64,000 nucleotides of DNA from Uloborus plumipes (GCA_038373865.1 JAXGGA010004736.1:21043-85042), one strand, 5' to 3'. Numbered from the stretch's first letter, positions 1 through 11,203 are shown. The notes: a model not told the origin generated them from the sequence alone. Translations and numbers: made by a program.

Positions 1-76
1 CAAACGACGCAAAACTGCTCATTGACCGTTTTTTTCGGTGGAAAAAGGAAACAAACAAATGCACGGGACTAAAATG

Positions 77-1529
77 CAGGGCTGCGGAGTCGGAGGAAAA
101 ATGGTCGACTCCGACTCCGACTCCGGGATTTTAAAACTTTTGACTCCGACTCCGACTCCCGACTCTTGCTTTTTTTTTTTATTATTCTTTTTACCCAAAT
201 ATTAAAAAGTCTATTTTTAAAAGTTTCATTTTTATTCATGGTCGTAGCCAGAACTCACTTTAGGGGGGCGGATAGCAAGCTGGGGTATCACAGTCGGAGG
301 TCATGAGAGGTCATTGTGACCTCTCAAAAAGTTCAATTTTCTCAAGAATTCTCGCAGGTAATTTCACCACATTCACCTCAATTCTCAGAGGTCACTGTGA
401 CCTCCCAAAAAGTCCATTTTCTCCAGAGCATAAGACAAGTGCCGCTCTTGTCATTTGACTCCGTACAAAACTAATCCTTTTCGTGTTAAATGACCTGACT
501 TTATTTTAACACATTGCATTTTTGCTGCAAAGATCCGCCATTTGAAGCACTTTTTAATGATCCTAGATGCTAAGTAGGGATGCACCGATAAGCAAATTGG
601 CCGATTACCGATTACCGATTAATCGGCTGTTGATAATCGGCCGATTAATCGGCAGAGCCGATTAATGATAAGGATGATTGTTTTTAATAATATCAATTTT
701 TCCACCACTGTTTTTTCTCTCTTATAGAATTCCGAGTTTGGAGTTAGTAAGTAATTTATTTTTGAGAGAAGATTTTTTTTTCCAATTTCCTAGTTTTCAC
801 AAAATAATTTCACTATTTTATCAAATTTCTAAGAACCAATTTTCATATTGTCAATTCTATTACATTAACACATTGTTAATTATTTTAATTGGATATAAAA
901 ATTCAAAACATAGGGGGGTGGGGGAGTCTGTGGTGAGCACTCCAATTTAGGAGTACTTTTAATTAAAATTTTTTAAATAATTGGTAGCAACTTAATTCAA
1001 GACCTTTATTCTTTGTGAAAACTAGAAGTTATCTAAAAGCAACTGTGCTAAGGAGATAACTGTCGTCACATGAAAAATGTTGCAATATTATCTATGATAT
1101 TTACTTAAAGTAGGAGAATTAATTTATTAAACACTTTATATCAACTGTGAGGATTATTATGACTGTTTATAAAATTATTTCTCATAGTTTCTTAGTTAAG
1201 GTATACTTTGAAGAGTAATATTTAAAAAAATATTTTTCGGCCGATTAATCGGTCCAATATTGCCGATTATTAATAATCGGCAGAGTGGCCGATTATGGCC
1301 GATTAATCGGTACTGCCGATTAATCGGTGCATCCCTAATGCTAAGGATTTGGATATTGGACGCTGAAAATTTCTATCTGTTAGTTTCAAAGCTATGTTTT
1401 CACCTCCATAAAATTTCATCCAAATCGGAGGTGGTCGGAGTCGGAGTCGACATGTTTTTCAGCGACTCCGACTTCTTTGGTCCAAAATTAGTCCGACTCC
1501 GACTCTTCGACTCCGACTCCGCAGCTCTG
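77..1529. mobile_element. Non-autonomous hAT-type element (outer element of a nested pair)
   Basis: The left end reads CAGGGCTGCGGAGTCGGAG and the right end is its near-exact reverse complement (CAGAGCTGCGGAGTCGGAG). The element is flanked by a perfect 8-bp direct repeat, CTAAAATG, at 69-76 and 1530-1537. Eight-bp target duplications and ends starting CAGRG are hallmarks of the hAT superfamily. Sub-terminal sequence is a run of GACTCC / GGAGTC hexamers on both sides, probably binding sites for the transposase. No transposase-like reading frame is present, so it depends on another copy. Much of its length is a second hAT element inserted at 575-1337. Confidence 0.88.
575..1337. mobile_element. 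Non-autonomous hAT-type element nested in the 77-1529 element
   Basis: Ends are TAGGGATGCACCGAT and its reverse complement ATCGGTGCATCCCTA. A perfect 8-bp target duplication, ATGCTAAG, lies at 567-574 and 1338-1345. Sub-terminal regions (600-665 and 1238-1330) carry many copies of CCGATTAATCGG, itself a palindrome, likely multiple transposase-binding sites. The 763-bp element has no credible coding frame. It is younger than its host element, since it interrupts it cleanly. Confidence 0.9.
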
Positions 1530-1537
1530 CTAAAATG

Positions 1538-3485
1538 TAATTGTACAAGCTGTTTTGCAGAAAAAAGGCGCCGTTTTGTGTCGAAAATCAACGGGAATTT
1601 CTTATAGCCCGCGGAAAATTGAAGTACCTCAAACGATATATTTTACAGCTATACTTTATACAGTTATATTTTATAATTTATAAAAGTACAGCAGTTTTCT
1701 GAATTAAAGGAATTAAAGGAAATTACAGCTTTCTTTACTTGTACTTTTATTATGTTTTTTTTTATTTGTAAAAATTAACCTTTATTTCTTTTTTTGCGTC
1801 ATTTAAATTAAAGTTTTGACTTATTATTCTATTAACCCTTTAAGCGGTCAATTATTTTACCAGAAATGCTTCTAAAAAAGGCATATTTTTTTATTGCATA
1901 TAGTTAAGTACCATACTTAACAGAATAAGAATATAAAGAATTTTTAATTTTTTTTTTTTTTTTTTTTTTTCGTTTTCAATGCTTTTACAATATTTTTTAT
2001 TTTACAATTTTGGTCACAAAATCCCGAAATATTTTTGCTTTTTTCAAGTACATTCTGCATGCAGTAATGAATGGCAATTTAAGCTGAAGTGGATCTCTGT
2101 AGGACCAACAGTTTAGGACATATTGCATTCCGAAAATTGGCCATTTTTTGCGAAAAGTGAAAAAATTACGCTCTGATCATATTTCGGACTAAATATCGAT
2201 ATGAATTACTACTCTACGAGAAACAAAACGGACAGGAAGTTACTGAAAATTTTAATGGCTTTCCTTTAAGCCCCCCAAAAAGTCCGTAGAAACAATATTT
2301 CATTTAAAATCATTAAAAAAAATAAAAAAACGGAAATTTTGATTATTTTGAGAAATTAAAGAAATTGTTTCTGACAAGAAGAAAAGAGGACTGGACGATA
2401 TAAAAAAAAATGCTTAGAATGGTATAAAAAAGGATAACACTATATTACAACGAAATTTTCATAATTAAGAAAAATCTTACAGGTCAATTTCGACATACGT
2501 ACAGCATGTCCTAATGTACTGTATACGACTTACGCAAAACTGAGAAAAAGTTTCGACTCTTTTTAGTTTTTTCTTTATAACTCCTAAACAATGTAACTTT
2601 TGATGATACACGTGAATACCCGATTTAAAAAACGATAAATTTGAAACATTTTAAGCTCAAGTGGAGCTGTAAGACCAACGATTTAGGAGATATTGCATTT
2701 CGATTTTTTTATGCTTTGACCACATTTCGGAAAAAATACCGACATTAATTTTTACTCCTCAAGAAACAAAATGAACATGAAGTTACAGTAAATTTTATAG
2801 GTTTTCAGTTAAGCTCAAAAAGAAGTCTGTAGGTTAACTTTTTACTTTACAATAGCGAAAGAAACAAATATCTGTTCTAGTGAAAAAATGAAAAAAAAAT
2901 TTGATTATATAATATACATGTGAATAATCATTTTAAATAACACTAAATTTGAAACATTTCATGCACAAGTGAAGCTCTGTAAGACTAGTTAAGGAGTTGA
3001 AAAGGAAACAATGAAAAAATCGGAAAACTTCGCAGTTTTTCGCGAGTTACGCGGCAAGCACAAGTTTTAGAAAACTGCAAACTTAGATTTACACTACTCT
3101 AAGGGGATGCAAATAACATTCAAAAATCAAAACTACATCGCAATTTTGCGAATTTAGCCCTTTTCTTTGCACATTATGACTGAACTATGCGACTTATATG
3201 CAAGGGCATTTTTGATCCATAAAATTTAAACAAAGTATTTACGATTAACCAATTAGCTCCAAACTATGAAAGGTGATTTCTTTTATTGTCAGTTCTTAAA
3301 AATAAAAATAAATAAAAGGGGAATGGTGCACTTTTTCTCTTCAGAAAAAAATAATTTTTATAGCAATAATATCCAGAAATTTTACAAAACTACTATTCAA
3401 AATTTTCTTGCATAATTTTGAAGAATCATTCTCTCACCTTTTCCACTGCTATAATGCATCTCTGTATATGGCGTGGGTTGGAATG
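1538..3485. other. Gene-free AT-rich stretch with decayed repeats
   Basis: No coding frame with protein-family character was seen. At 1832 a TTAA followed by CCCTTTAAGCGGTC begins a segment (to about 2075) that is the reverse complement of the right part of the piggyBac-like MITE at 34508-34916. From about 2075 to 3000 a longer unit is repeated in decayed form: phrases such as AAGTGGA(T)CTGTA(A/G)GACCAAC and the following text recur near 2090, 2650 and 2960, pointing to an old tandem duplication. Confidence 0.5.
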
Positions 3486-3593
3486 GTGAATAATTCAAGG
3501 GAGAACCCCCCCCCCCCCCCATTTGATGAGCCCACAGCCCAGGGCCGCCAAATTCTCAACACCCCCCCAGATATTTCAGCTAGCGACGGCCCT

Positions 3594-4142
3594 GATGGTA
3601 GGGTTCGAGTGTGGCGCAGACCCCACGAAGCCATGGACCCAAACTGTCAGCAAGGCACTGTTCAAGCTGGTGGTGGCTCCGTAATGGTGTGGGCTGTTTT
3701 TTCATGGCATGGACTTGGTCCTCTAGTGCGACTGGACCGAACATTGACTGGAAATGCTTATGTGCAGCTACTTGGAGATCACTTGCAGCCATTCATGGAC
3801 TTCATGTACCCAAACAACGATGGGATTTTTATGGATGACAATGCGCCATGTCACCGGGCCACAACTGTTCGCAATTGGTTTGAAGAAAATTCTGGACAAT
3901 TCCAACGAATGATTTGGCCACCTAGATCGCCCGACATGAATCCCATTGAGCATTTATGGGACACCATCGAGAGGTCTGTTCGTGCCCAAAATCCTGCCCC
4001 ATCAACGCTTTCACAATTATGGACGTCTATCGAGACAGCATGGCTCAATATTCCTGCAGAAGACTTCCAACGACTTGTTGAGTCCATGCCACGTCGAGTT
4101 GTTGCACTTCGCCGGGCAAAAGGAGGGCCGACACGATATTAA
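3594..4142 (+). pseudogene. 5'-truncated Tc1/mariner transposase (C-terminal catalytic part)
   Basis: About 182 residues from DGRVRVWRR to the stop match the C-terminal half of Tc1-like transposases: RRPHEAMDPNCQQGTVQ, GGSVMVWAVFSW, MDDNAPCH with the second catalytic Asp, and SPDMNPIEHLWD with the catalytic Glu, ending RRAKGGPTRY. The helix-turn-helix DNA-binding half and the first catalytic Asp are missing, so it cannot be active. Upstream in-frame sequence (3408-3593) is not transposase; it carries a C-tract and ends in TAGCGACGGCCCTG, which resembles the end of another small element. Counting from the Asp before Asn to the Glu gives 36 intervening residues rather than the usual 34 of Tc1. 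An end-like sequence and TA follow near 4165-4175. Confidence 0.85.
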
Positions 4143-4242
4143 GAGGTATCCCATGACTTTTGTCACTTCAGTGTATATATAACATTTACTTTTGTAAAAT
4201 CACGTCAAATTGTAACGTGAGTCACATGGAATTGCCCATAAG

Positions 4243-4397
4243 AATAATTGCCTTTAACTGCGAGAAGCAAGAATAACTGATTCAGAGCGAAGAGATAAAC
4301 AAAAATAGAATTTTTCCAGGAATAATTGCCTTTAACTGCCAGAAGCAAGAATAACTGATTCAGAGCGAAGAGATTAACAAAAATAGAATTTTTCCAG
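4243..4397. repeat. Two-copy tandem duplication, unit about 78 bp
   Basis: The stretch beginning AATAATTGCCTTTAACTG and ending GAATTTTTCCAG is present twice back to back with only a few substitutions. It lies just downstream of the Tc1 remnant and has no coding signal. Confidence 0.85.
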
Positions 4398-4900
4398 ATG
4401 GTAATCTGTAACCAAAAATAGATACCATGAAACAATTGTTGCCTACAACAATTGCAAAACAAGCATAGATTTAAGGATGGAGTTTATGGTCTCTCCCAAA
4501 TGAATTGGTAATTAAAACTTTTTTGTATAATGGAAATGTAATATTAAAAAAAAAAAAGGAGACAAGTACAAATAAAGTTTGATCTAAAACGAAGCTTTAG
4601 TGAGGGAAAATAATTCTCTGATCTGTATATTGAAAAATACTTATCTTAAGAGTTCTTGATTGCAGTAGTTGTCTTTTCAGGTAGACAGAAAATGAAAAAT
4701 AATAAAATGATGTTCTATTACCAAATGCAATGGCAGCTCTACTTCTGTAAAGAGAACATTTTCACACTATTGCACATTTAAGCCACTTTACTATCAAATA
4801 TTGCCAGTGCTGAGCTATCATTTTCTACCTTTAGATATTACAATCAGTGCCCCACATGAATACGTGACACCCGATACCAGATGTTGTAACATCCTCTTCC

Positions 4901-5057
4901 CAGGCCCGTCATTTAGGGGGGTCGCTTGCCCCCCGCCCTTCTGACTTTGGGAAGTCACTTTATTTATAGATAAGTGGGCATGTTTTTTGTTGTTTTCTGA
5001 TGATATTGCATTGTTTTTGCTTCACGTCTCCTGGAAAAACTTGAAATGACGAGCCTG
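4901..5057. mobile_element. Short hAT-like MITE
   Basis: Terminal inverted repeats CAGGCCCGTCATTT (left) and AAATGACGAGCCTG (right) bound 157 bp. The flanks CCTCTTCC (4893-4900) and CCTCTTCG (5058-5065) agree at seven of eight positions, an aged 8-bp target duplication. No coding capacity. Confidence 0.72.
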
Positions 5058-5065
5058 CCTCTTCG

Positions 5066-6184
5066 CCTTAGGATAGCAGTCAACTTGCAATAACGCAAAG
5101 CTCCAAGTTACCAGCTAAAACCTTCTGGCATTTCTCAGAGTTTGGGATACAATGAAAACTTTGAGATAAAAGATTGAGGAAAGGATGCAAGTTATAAGGC
5201 TTTAGAGTTATTGAGAGTAAACTGTCTTAATGTTTTGGAAGACTGAACTGCTAAACTTTTTCCCCCACTGAATTCTAAATATTTCTCTATATAATTTTAT
5301 GAGAATGGTTATGTGATTTACCTTACACCTAACAAGCACACACCACAGATTACTGCTTCAGATGTTACCCATGCTAGCAACACCACTGCTTTACTTCAAT
5401 CGGATCTTATACACATGACAACTTTTTTACAGGGACCAAAACATGATCATAAATGGAAAATTAGTTTACAATATAAGCTTTTCTTTCCTTTTAATTATGT
5501 CGCTGAATCTATCAATGAAAGTCTTTTTCTCTCTAAATCTGATTTGCAATAGCAAAGCGAGTTAACTTTCTTTCTGAGGGCGTAATTGCATAAAATTTAG
5601 TTGATATTATGGTGTAAATGTTTAGCCAGAGTATGCAGCCTGTGAACAGTTTTGCTAATGTAGATTAATGCAACAAAATATGAGAAAGCATTAAAAGGTT
5701 GTTTTGATATTTGCCAACCTTTTATATATTTTGAAGCAAAGTCACTTTGCTCAGATCCTTAAACATCACCCAATTTTAAATATATGTTGAAAAAAAGAAG
5801 ATATTTCGTTGCATAGTTTAATCACACAAGAAATTGAAAATGAGGTTATGAAAGAAGTAAAGATCACAAAATTCAGGGGTGCCCATTCCCCTAAAAAATT
5901 TTGTATCGATTTGCCTAAAAGTTGGGCTATGCCAATTTAAGTCTAACCTTCATTTTACAAAGACAAAGAACCAATATTACAATCATGGATGCAGGAGAGC
6001 AAAAAATAAGTAAATTAAGTTTTTTTTTCTTTCTTCTAAAATCATACAATACATCAATTTATAATATATAGTTCTTTTAATTGCATAGAAAATAAATTTT
6101 TATAGATAGTTACTTTAAATATTTTTTTGAAGGGAGAAATGTGGAAATATTTTGGCATGTTCGAATGGGTAAGATATTTTCTGT
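5066..6184. other. Gene-free stretch, no structure recognised
   Basis: AT-rich unique-looking sequence. Short open frames exist but show no family motifs, splice context or codon bias. I see nothing to annotate here. Confidence 0.4.
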
Positions 6185-6194
6185 TACAATTTGA

Positions 6195-6396
6195 GTGCCG
6201 CTCCGGCGGGGCTGTTAGGTTGCGCATCATTCTCGTGAGCACGGGGTGGCGGGTTCGAATCCCGCCATCACTCTGGTTGTAATTTTCTTCTCCGTAAATT
6301 TTGTCCTATGCTATGTATCTGTCATATTGAACCTGAGTTCCTAAACGGATCCTGTGTGATCAAGTACACGAACTCTAAATCTGTGTTGTAATTAAA
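6195..6396 (+). mobile_element. tRNA-derived SINE with 10-bp target duplication
   Basis: The 202-bp insert is flanked by TACAATTTGA at 6185-6194 and 6397-6406, a perfect direct repeat typical of L1/RTE-style retroposition. The head is tRNA-like: a T-arm GGCGGGTTCGAATCCCGCC folds perfectly and contains the B-box GGTTCGAATCC, and an acceptor-like GTG.../CAC pairing is visible. The rest of the head does not form a normal tRNA cloverleaf, so this is a SINE and not a functional tRNA gene. A non-tRNA body follows and the element ends in an A/T-rich tail. Confidence 0.78.
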
Positions 6397-7051
6397 TACA
6401 ATTTGATTTGACTTAGCGTAACTCAAGTGAGAAAAGTGTTTTTGTTTTGTTTTGTTTAGGGTTCAACCTTTTAAGCACCAATGTTCCCAAATGCAAATAT
6501 CAACTTAAAAATATGTTTAAAAAAAAGTGTCCCTCTTGGGGATTAAAAAAAACATCGATTTATCACTGAAAGTAGTCTTGATTTTTTTAAAGAAAAATTA
6601 TTTTCTCTTTATAATAATTCTGGCCCAAAAAAATTTGCAAAATTGTGTTTTTGTCGATTTTTACGGAGATTAATTAAAAAAAAGTTATAGAAAATTATAA
6701 AAAAGCTGAATGTTTTTCTTTATAAGTAATAACAAATAAGAATCATGTTGATGAATAAACATGAGAAAAAAAAAATTTGCATTGAAAATGTGCTTTTTAT
6801 AAGCTATCAAACTTTGATGTCCTCAATCAGGAGCATTGGCATGTTATACGGTACACAAAATCTGTTATTCTTCACTGTTTTATTAGTTCTGTAATGAGCG
6901 AAATAAGTCTCATAACTGCTATGAGCCACGATTTATGCATGTAAAAACAAGTTGATGAGATTTGAATCTGAAACTTGTTCAACTGTTCCCTTTTCTTGCC
7001 CTCCCCCTACAAATTTCCAATGCCAATAAAATTGAAAGCTTTTTTAATCAT

Positions 7052-7316
7052 ACAAATTTGAAGGGCCAGGGGGGTAAAAGAAGAAAGTGACTAAAGAGCG
7101 ATTTCGAGAAAAACGAAGAACAAAGTTTGATTTCTCGTAGCTCCTTGTGTAGTTTTTCGAGTTTTTATGCACATTTCGGTGGATTCTCATCTTTTTTCCC
7201 CTTTGCTGTTCTACCAGATGATACTACTACTCCTTCATAGCCCCTAGATAGCGCTAATATCTCAAAATTGACGAAAAAGCGACTTTCATCTTTTTCCCCC
7301 CTGGCCTTTCATTTGT
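7052..7316. mobile_element. MITE with inverted ends rich in G
   Basis: Left end ACAAATTTGAAGGGCCAGG followed by a G-run and AAAAGA(A/T)GAAAGT is mirrored at the right by CTTTC(A)TCTTTTTCC, a C-run, TGGCCTTTCATTTGT. The superfamily and target duplication could not be settled. Flanking sequence 6407-7051 and 7317-7922 (the region 3' of the Sec3 gene) shows no other feature. Confidence 0.6.
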
Positions 7317-7922
7317 CTTGAAATAAAACTTCTATGAGAAACAAATATATTTTAATTTTTACTTCTAATATCTAGAAATCAATGAAACTTCATTTTAATT
7401 AAATAATATTAGAAAATAAATTGATGAAATTCATCGCTGAAAAAAATAAATAACCTTTGGAATTGTGCAATACTTTCTCCATAAAGTAGTAATATTTGAA
7501 TGAAGCTGGCACAAAAGAAAATGGATCCAACTCTTGAGAACTAAATAAATATTTTACTTTAATTTTACATCCAAAATATACATATATTGTATGGTATTTC
7601 AATAAACTAAAAATTTGGGATGAATGTATACATGATAGTTTGAGTATTAATATATAACATTTTTCATTCTAAAAAAAAAAATCCTATGGCTTAAGCTACT
7701 CAATTTATATAGTTTTAACAATTATTAATATCGTAAACGTTTTGAAATGAAAATAGTCACAGGTGTCATTGCAAAAAATACTATATGAGTTAAAATACTA
7801 TAACTTTCAACATAATAGCAAAAAAAAAAAAAAACTCCTGTCGATTTCATAAAATTACAAAACAAAGCATTTACTGCGTTGGGTTTTTTTTTTCAATTTA
7901 TCTGCAAAAGGAAAAAAAGTTG

Positions 7923-10577
7923 CTAATGTGATCTAGCTATTTCTGAGAAAAATTCTAATATATCATTAATTGAAAATTCCAAGGATATTTTTGCACCAGG
8001 ATAACATCTTTCTATCAAAGATTCTATGTATTTGTACTGTCTGATAAATTCATCCTGCATGGAGTGCCACACAACTTGAAGTAAATTTTCTTCTTCACAT
8101 AAATGTTTCTCAACTTTTTTATACAAACTTTCAAGTCCCTTTTTGACCTCTTTACCTGGATATTCCTTTATCACTTTCCTGAGCTCTTGCTTGCTAAATG
8201 CCAAATGATAGCCAATCTCATTTTCTTTCACACCCTGGGACACTTTGTTTTGAACACCTTCAAAGAATATATTTAACTTCTCCAACGGCCTCCCAAAGTA
8301 TTGTATCACATAAGCCTGCAAGGACTCATTATATTTTTGCTTGGCCTCCTTTCGTTCGTTCTCGAGGCAAGGAATTTTTAACTGGAATAAAACCGTGAAA
8401 AGATGATGGAAATTTTCCATCTGAATCACCTCTTGCGGTGTCTTTTGGTGCTCCGCAGATATCTTAACAACTTCATCAAACATAACTTTCACAAGCTTAG
8501 AATACCAGCGATCCAAATCGGTTCTTCTTTCCGATGTTTTGAAAATGCTTTCGGCTTGACGGGCAAATTTTTCAAAATTGGCGATGAATGGCAAAATTCC
8601 GCATTTATACTTTTTGGATACTTTAGCCTCTTCGATCGACTTTATTTGTGTTTTCATAAACTTATCAAAATTCCTCTTGGCTTGTACCAGTACACTAGCA
8701 AAAGTCATGCTTAGATATGATCCGGTGTCTTGGGCAGACATGACATGTTGACTCAAGCGCACGAGTACGTACATGGAATAAAACCCATCTATCTTATCAA
8801 AGTGAGTGATGAAGGCATGTAGTTCTGGTTCCAAACTTGAAAATAACTCTCCCATCATTTTCCTCAACTCTTCATTAATTTGCTTTTCTTTCTTCAAAGC
8901 ACTTAGCAACAGTTCCTCACTGCCAGCTCTACTCAGACTATTGTTGCTCGTTGTCGGGCTAAGACCTTGCGGGACGGGAATCGTCAATTGATTGTTGCTT
9001 ATAGATGAAGGGATTTCAAATTGTAATCCGAAAAATTGCATGCAGAACTGTTGCTCTGCAAGACAAATTGGCTCCAGAACACTTAAAAGACTTTCCAAAG
9101 TCTTGTCGAATTCCTCCCACTCGACTAAGTCCAAGTCGGAACCATACTGATCAGGGTCCATGCCTAACAGAGATAATGTTTTAGTTTTCACAGAAGATTT
9201 CATACCCAGGTCTTGGCTTGATCCAGAGGCTTTGTATTTCTTTTCTTTTTCATAACCATTTTTATTTACTATTTTATCTTTAGCTATTTCGAACAAAAGT
9301 TTTATCTCTCTGTCGTATAGCTTCGATAATGATGAAGTATACACTTTGCAGAGTTGAGAATAACTACTGGGTTCGGTGACTTTCATCCAGTTCATCAGCT
9401 CAGTGTACGGTAGAAGCTCCTTGTGACAAAATGTGTGTTTAGGCAAAGATAAGTCATTAGTATGAGAGTTTAAAATTTCTTCAAATTCATTACCCAAATG
9501 TAAAAACAAGTTATTGAGATGCCGGCTCAGACGCAAAACAAACTTGTTCTCAAGTTTCTCCAATTCCGCTCTTTGCTCTGAAAAAGCTGCCATCTTCATC
9601 AAACCAGGATTTATGTGAGCATTCATAGCTTCTTGTAGAGCTTTAGCTGCCGCAGTGCAAGCAACAATGCCCTCGGGTGTCTTTAGCTCCCCATCTAAAG
9701 CGAGACGATGCTTTTCGGATAAATCTAATTTCGTTATCATATTCTCTAATTCGTTCAAGAGCTTAATATTATTTTTATGTTGTATCTTCATGCGGGCATC
9801 CTTTTCTTCCATCTGGATGACGCTATCTTTCACATTTTTCAATATGTCTTCATACACATTAAGCCTTGTTTCCAACTCCGAAATCTCGTCCAGCGAAGTT
9901 TGCAACATGTTCATCAAGCCTTGAACTTTCTGTTCAGAAGCCATGATTGAACGAATATTAGCTGCATCTAACTCAGACAATTCTCTTGCTAGTTGCTCCG
10001 TAAACTCTTCTGCATTGCCAATTACAAAATCATGCTGTGCCATCAGCGATTCCAAATCAGACTCCTCTCTGGAGGTTAAGGCCTGATAATCTTCCGCATC
10101 CAGTACTGAAACTTCTTCCCCAATTTGAGGTGCTATTACACCCATTTTAGGAGTGTTATCTTGATCTTGCAACAAATCTTTGGAAATGTTCAAGAAAGTT
10201 GGTTTTTGACGCGGCAGGTAATTACAAAACTTCCACAAGCATTTGATGAATGCGTTTTTTTCTGAAACGCTTTCTGCCACCCATTTGTAAACTTTTTCGA
10301 AATGCAAATCGAATTCACAAGTTGGTTTGGATTCATCTTTCCCATCAACTAATTTCAATTCTCTCAATTGCCATGACCTTTTATTCTTATACCCTTCCTT
10401 GTCAGACTTTTTAATTTGGTTAACTGTAATCAAAGAAGGCTTTTCATTGTTTACTGCAAGGCACAAAACAGCTGTTTTCTTCTTTTTACTAGCTTTAGCA
10501 ACATTAACAACGCCCACTAATCTTTCATCATTGGGCAAAAACACTTCCTTGTGTAAAGTATGGCGATTATATGCCAT
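7923..10577 (-). CDS. Exoc1 (Sec3): Exocyst complex component 1 (Sec3), single exon
   Basis: This 884-residue protein is a subunit of the octameric exocyst, which tethers secretory vesicles to the plasma membrane before SNARE fusion. The N-terminal part (about residues 10-130; LVGVVNVAKASKKKK, then CEFDLHFEKVYKWVAES) matches the Sec3 PIP2-binding PH-like domain. A coiled-coil segment follows (about 150-300; LDAANIRSIMASEQKVQGL), then the long helical Sec3 C-terminal region, whose end is strongly conserved (KEYPGKEVKKGLESLYKKV, LCEEENLLQVVWHSMQDEF, final residues ARSH). Length agrees with animal orthologues (roughly 890 residues) and both termini align with the family, so the start at 10577 is well supported. 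There is no intron, whereas vertebrate EXOC1 has many, so this is either an intron-poor lineage or a retrocopy. The frame is fully open, which argues for function. It is divergent to the zinc-finger gene at 11204. Confidence 0.95.
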   Translation of the reverse strand: MAYNRHTLHKEVFLPNDERLVGVVNVAKASKKKKTAVLCLAVNNEKPSLITVNQIKKSDKEGYKNKRSWQLRELKLVDGKDESKPTCEFDLHFEKVYKWVAESVSEKNAFIKCLWKFCNYLPRQKPTFLNISKDLLQDQDNTPKMGVIAPQIGEEVSVLDAEDYQALTSREESDLESLMAQHDFVIGNAEEFTEQLARELSELDAANIRSIMASEQKVQGLMNMLQTSLDEISELETRLNVYEDILKNVKDSVIQMEEKDARMKIQHKNNIKLLNELENMITKLDLSEKHRLALDGELKTPEGIVACTAAAKALQEAMNAHINPGLMKMAAFSEQRAELEKLENKFVLRLSRHLNNLFLHLGNEFEEILNSHTNDLSLPKHTFCHKELLPYTELMNWMKVTEPSSYSQLCKVYTSSLSKLYDREIKLLFEIAKDKIVNKNGYEKEKKYKASGSSQDLGMKSSVKTKTLSLLGMDPDQYGSDLDLVEWEEFDKTLESLLSVLEPICLAEQQFCMQFFGLQFEIPSSISNNQLTIPVPQGLSPTTSNNSLSRAGSEELLLSALKKEKQINEELRKMMGELFSSLEPELHAFITHFDKIDGFYSMYVLVRLSQHVMSAQDTGSYLSMTFASVLVQAKRNFDKFMKTQIKSIEEAKVSKKYKCGILPFIANFEKFARQAESIFKTSERRTDLDRWYSKLVKVMFDEVVKISAEHQKTPQEVIQMENFHHLFTVLFQLKIPCLENERKEAKQKYNESLQAYVIQYFGRPLEKLNIFFEGVQNKVSQGVKENEIGYHLAFSKQELRKVIKEYPGKEVKKGLESLYKKVEKHLCEEENLLQVVWHSMQDEFIRQYKYIESLIERCYPGAKISLEFSINDILEFFSEIARSH

Positions 10578-11203
10578 AGAGAAACTTTTTTTTGTATATA
10601 ATATTAAAAGATTAATAGAAATTATAAGGCAAACAAGCCGTTAATATTTTACAATCGGTGAAATTTGACATTTTCCATGTCGCGGAAAAAGAGAAACAAA
10701 CAAACTTATGTACAAACAGAATAAGTTGAGAAGATACGCAGCTGCTACTTGGAAATACATTAGGGAAAGATATTCTCCAGGAAAAGAGTACATCTCTTTA
10801 TCATGATACATTTTTAAATGTGATAGCAGAAAAAACAATATTTTCTAGTAAGTTCATTCTTTCAAGTAGAAATTCGTAATTATGCTAATTTCAGACTGCT
10901 CCCATTCATTAGTCTAAAAGCTATTTGCTTAAAACGTCTTGGCAGCGTAAAATAAGTTTTTGTTTTTCTTCAGTTGTTGCGGAAGCGGATAAAACGAAGA
11001 GAAGTGTCACGCAAGGATAGAAAATGAAGATAATCTTATTCAAAACACAAAACAAACAAGAGATACTTCTTTCATTTAGTCAGAAATACACTTGACGTTC
11101 ACACGCTGAAATAACGTCTGTCTAGTGCAAAGCTATTTTTTTTAAGTTCTCGCTTGAAAGAGAAAATTTTAAATACAAATACATATTTTCGTAGGCAAGA
11201 AAA
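10578..11203. promoter_or_regulatory. Divergent intergenic region, possible shared promoter
   Basis: These 626 bp separate the start codons of Sec3 (leftward) and the first zinc-finger gene (rightward), so both 5' regions must lie here. A pyrimidine stretch ending TTTTCGTAG at about 11186-11194, just before the zinc-finger ATG, could be a 3' splice site of a 5'-UTR intron. No convincing TATA box or other core element was seen; the assignment rests on gene orientation. Confidence 0.4.

Noticed and set aside
678..1607. Open frames at 678-950 and 1260-1607 (plus)
   Set aside because: They fall inside the nested hAT elements, are driven by low-complexity and repeated hexamers, and show no protein-family motif.
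6188..6275. A functional tRNA gene
   Set aside because: The T-arm is perfect but the acceptor and D/anticodon arms do not form a normal cloverleaf, and a SINE body with a 10-bp target duplication follows.
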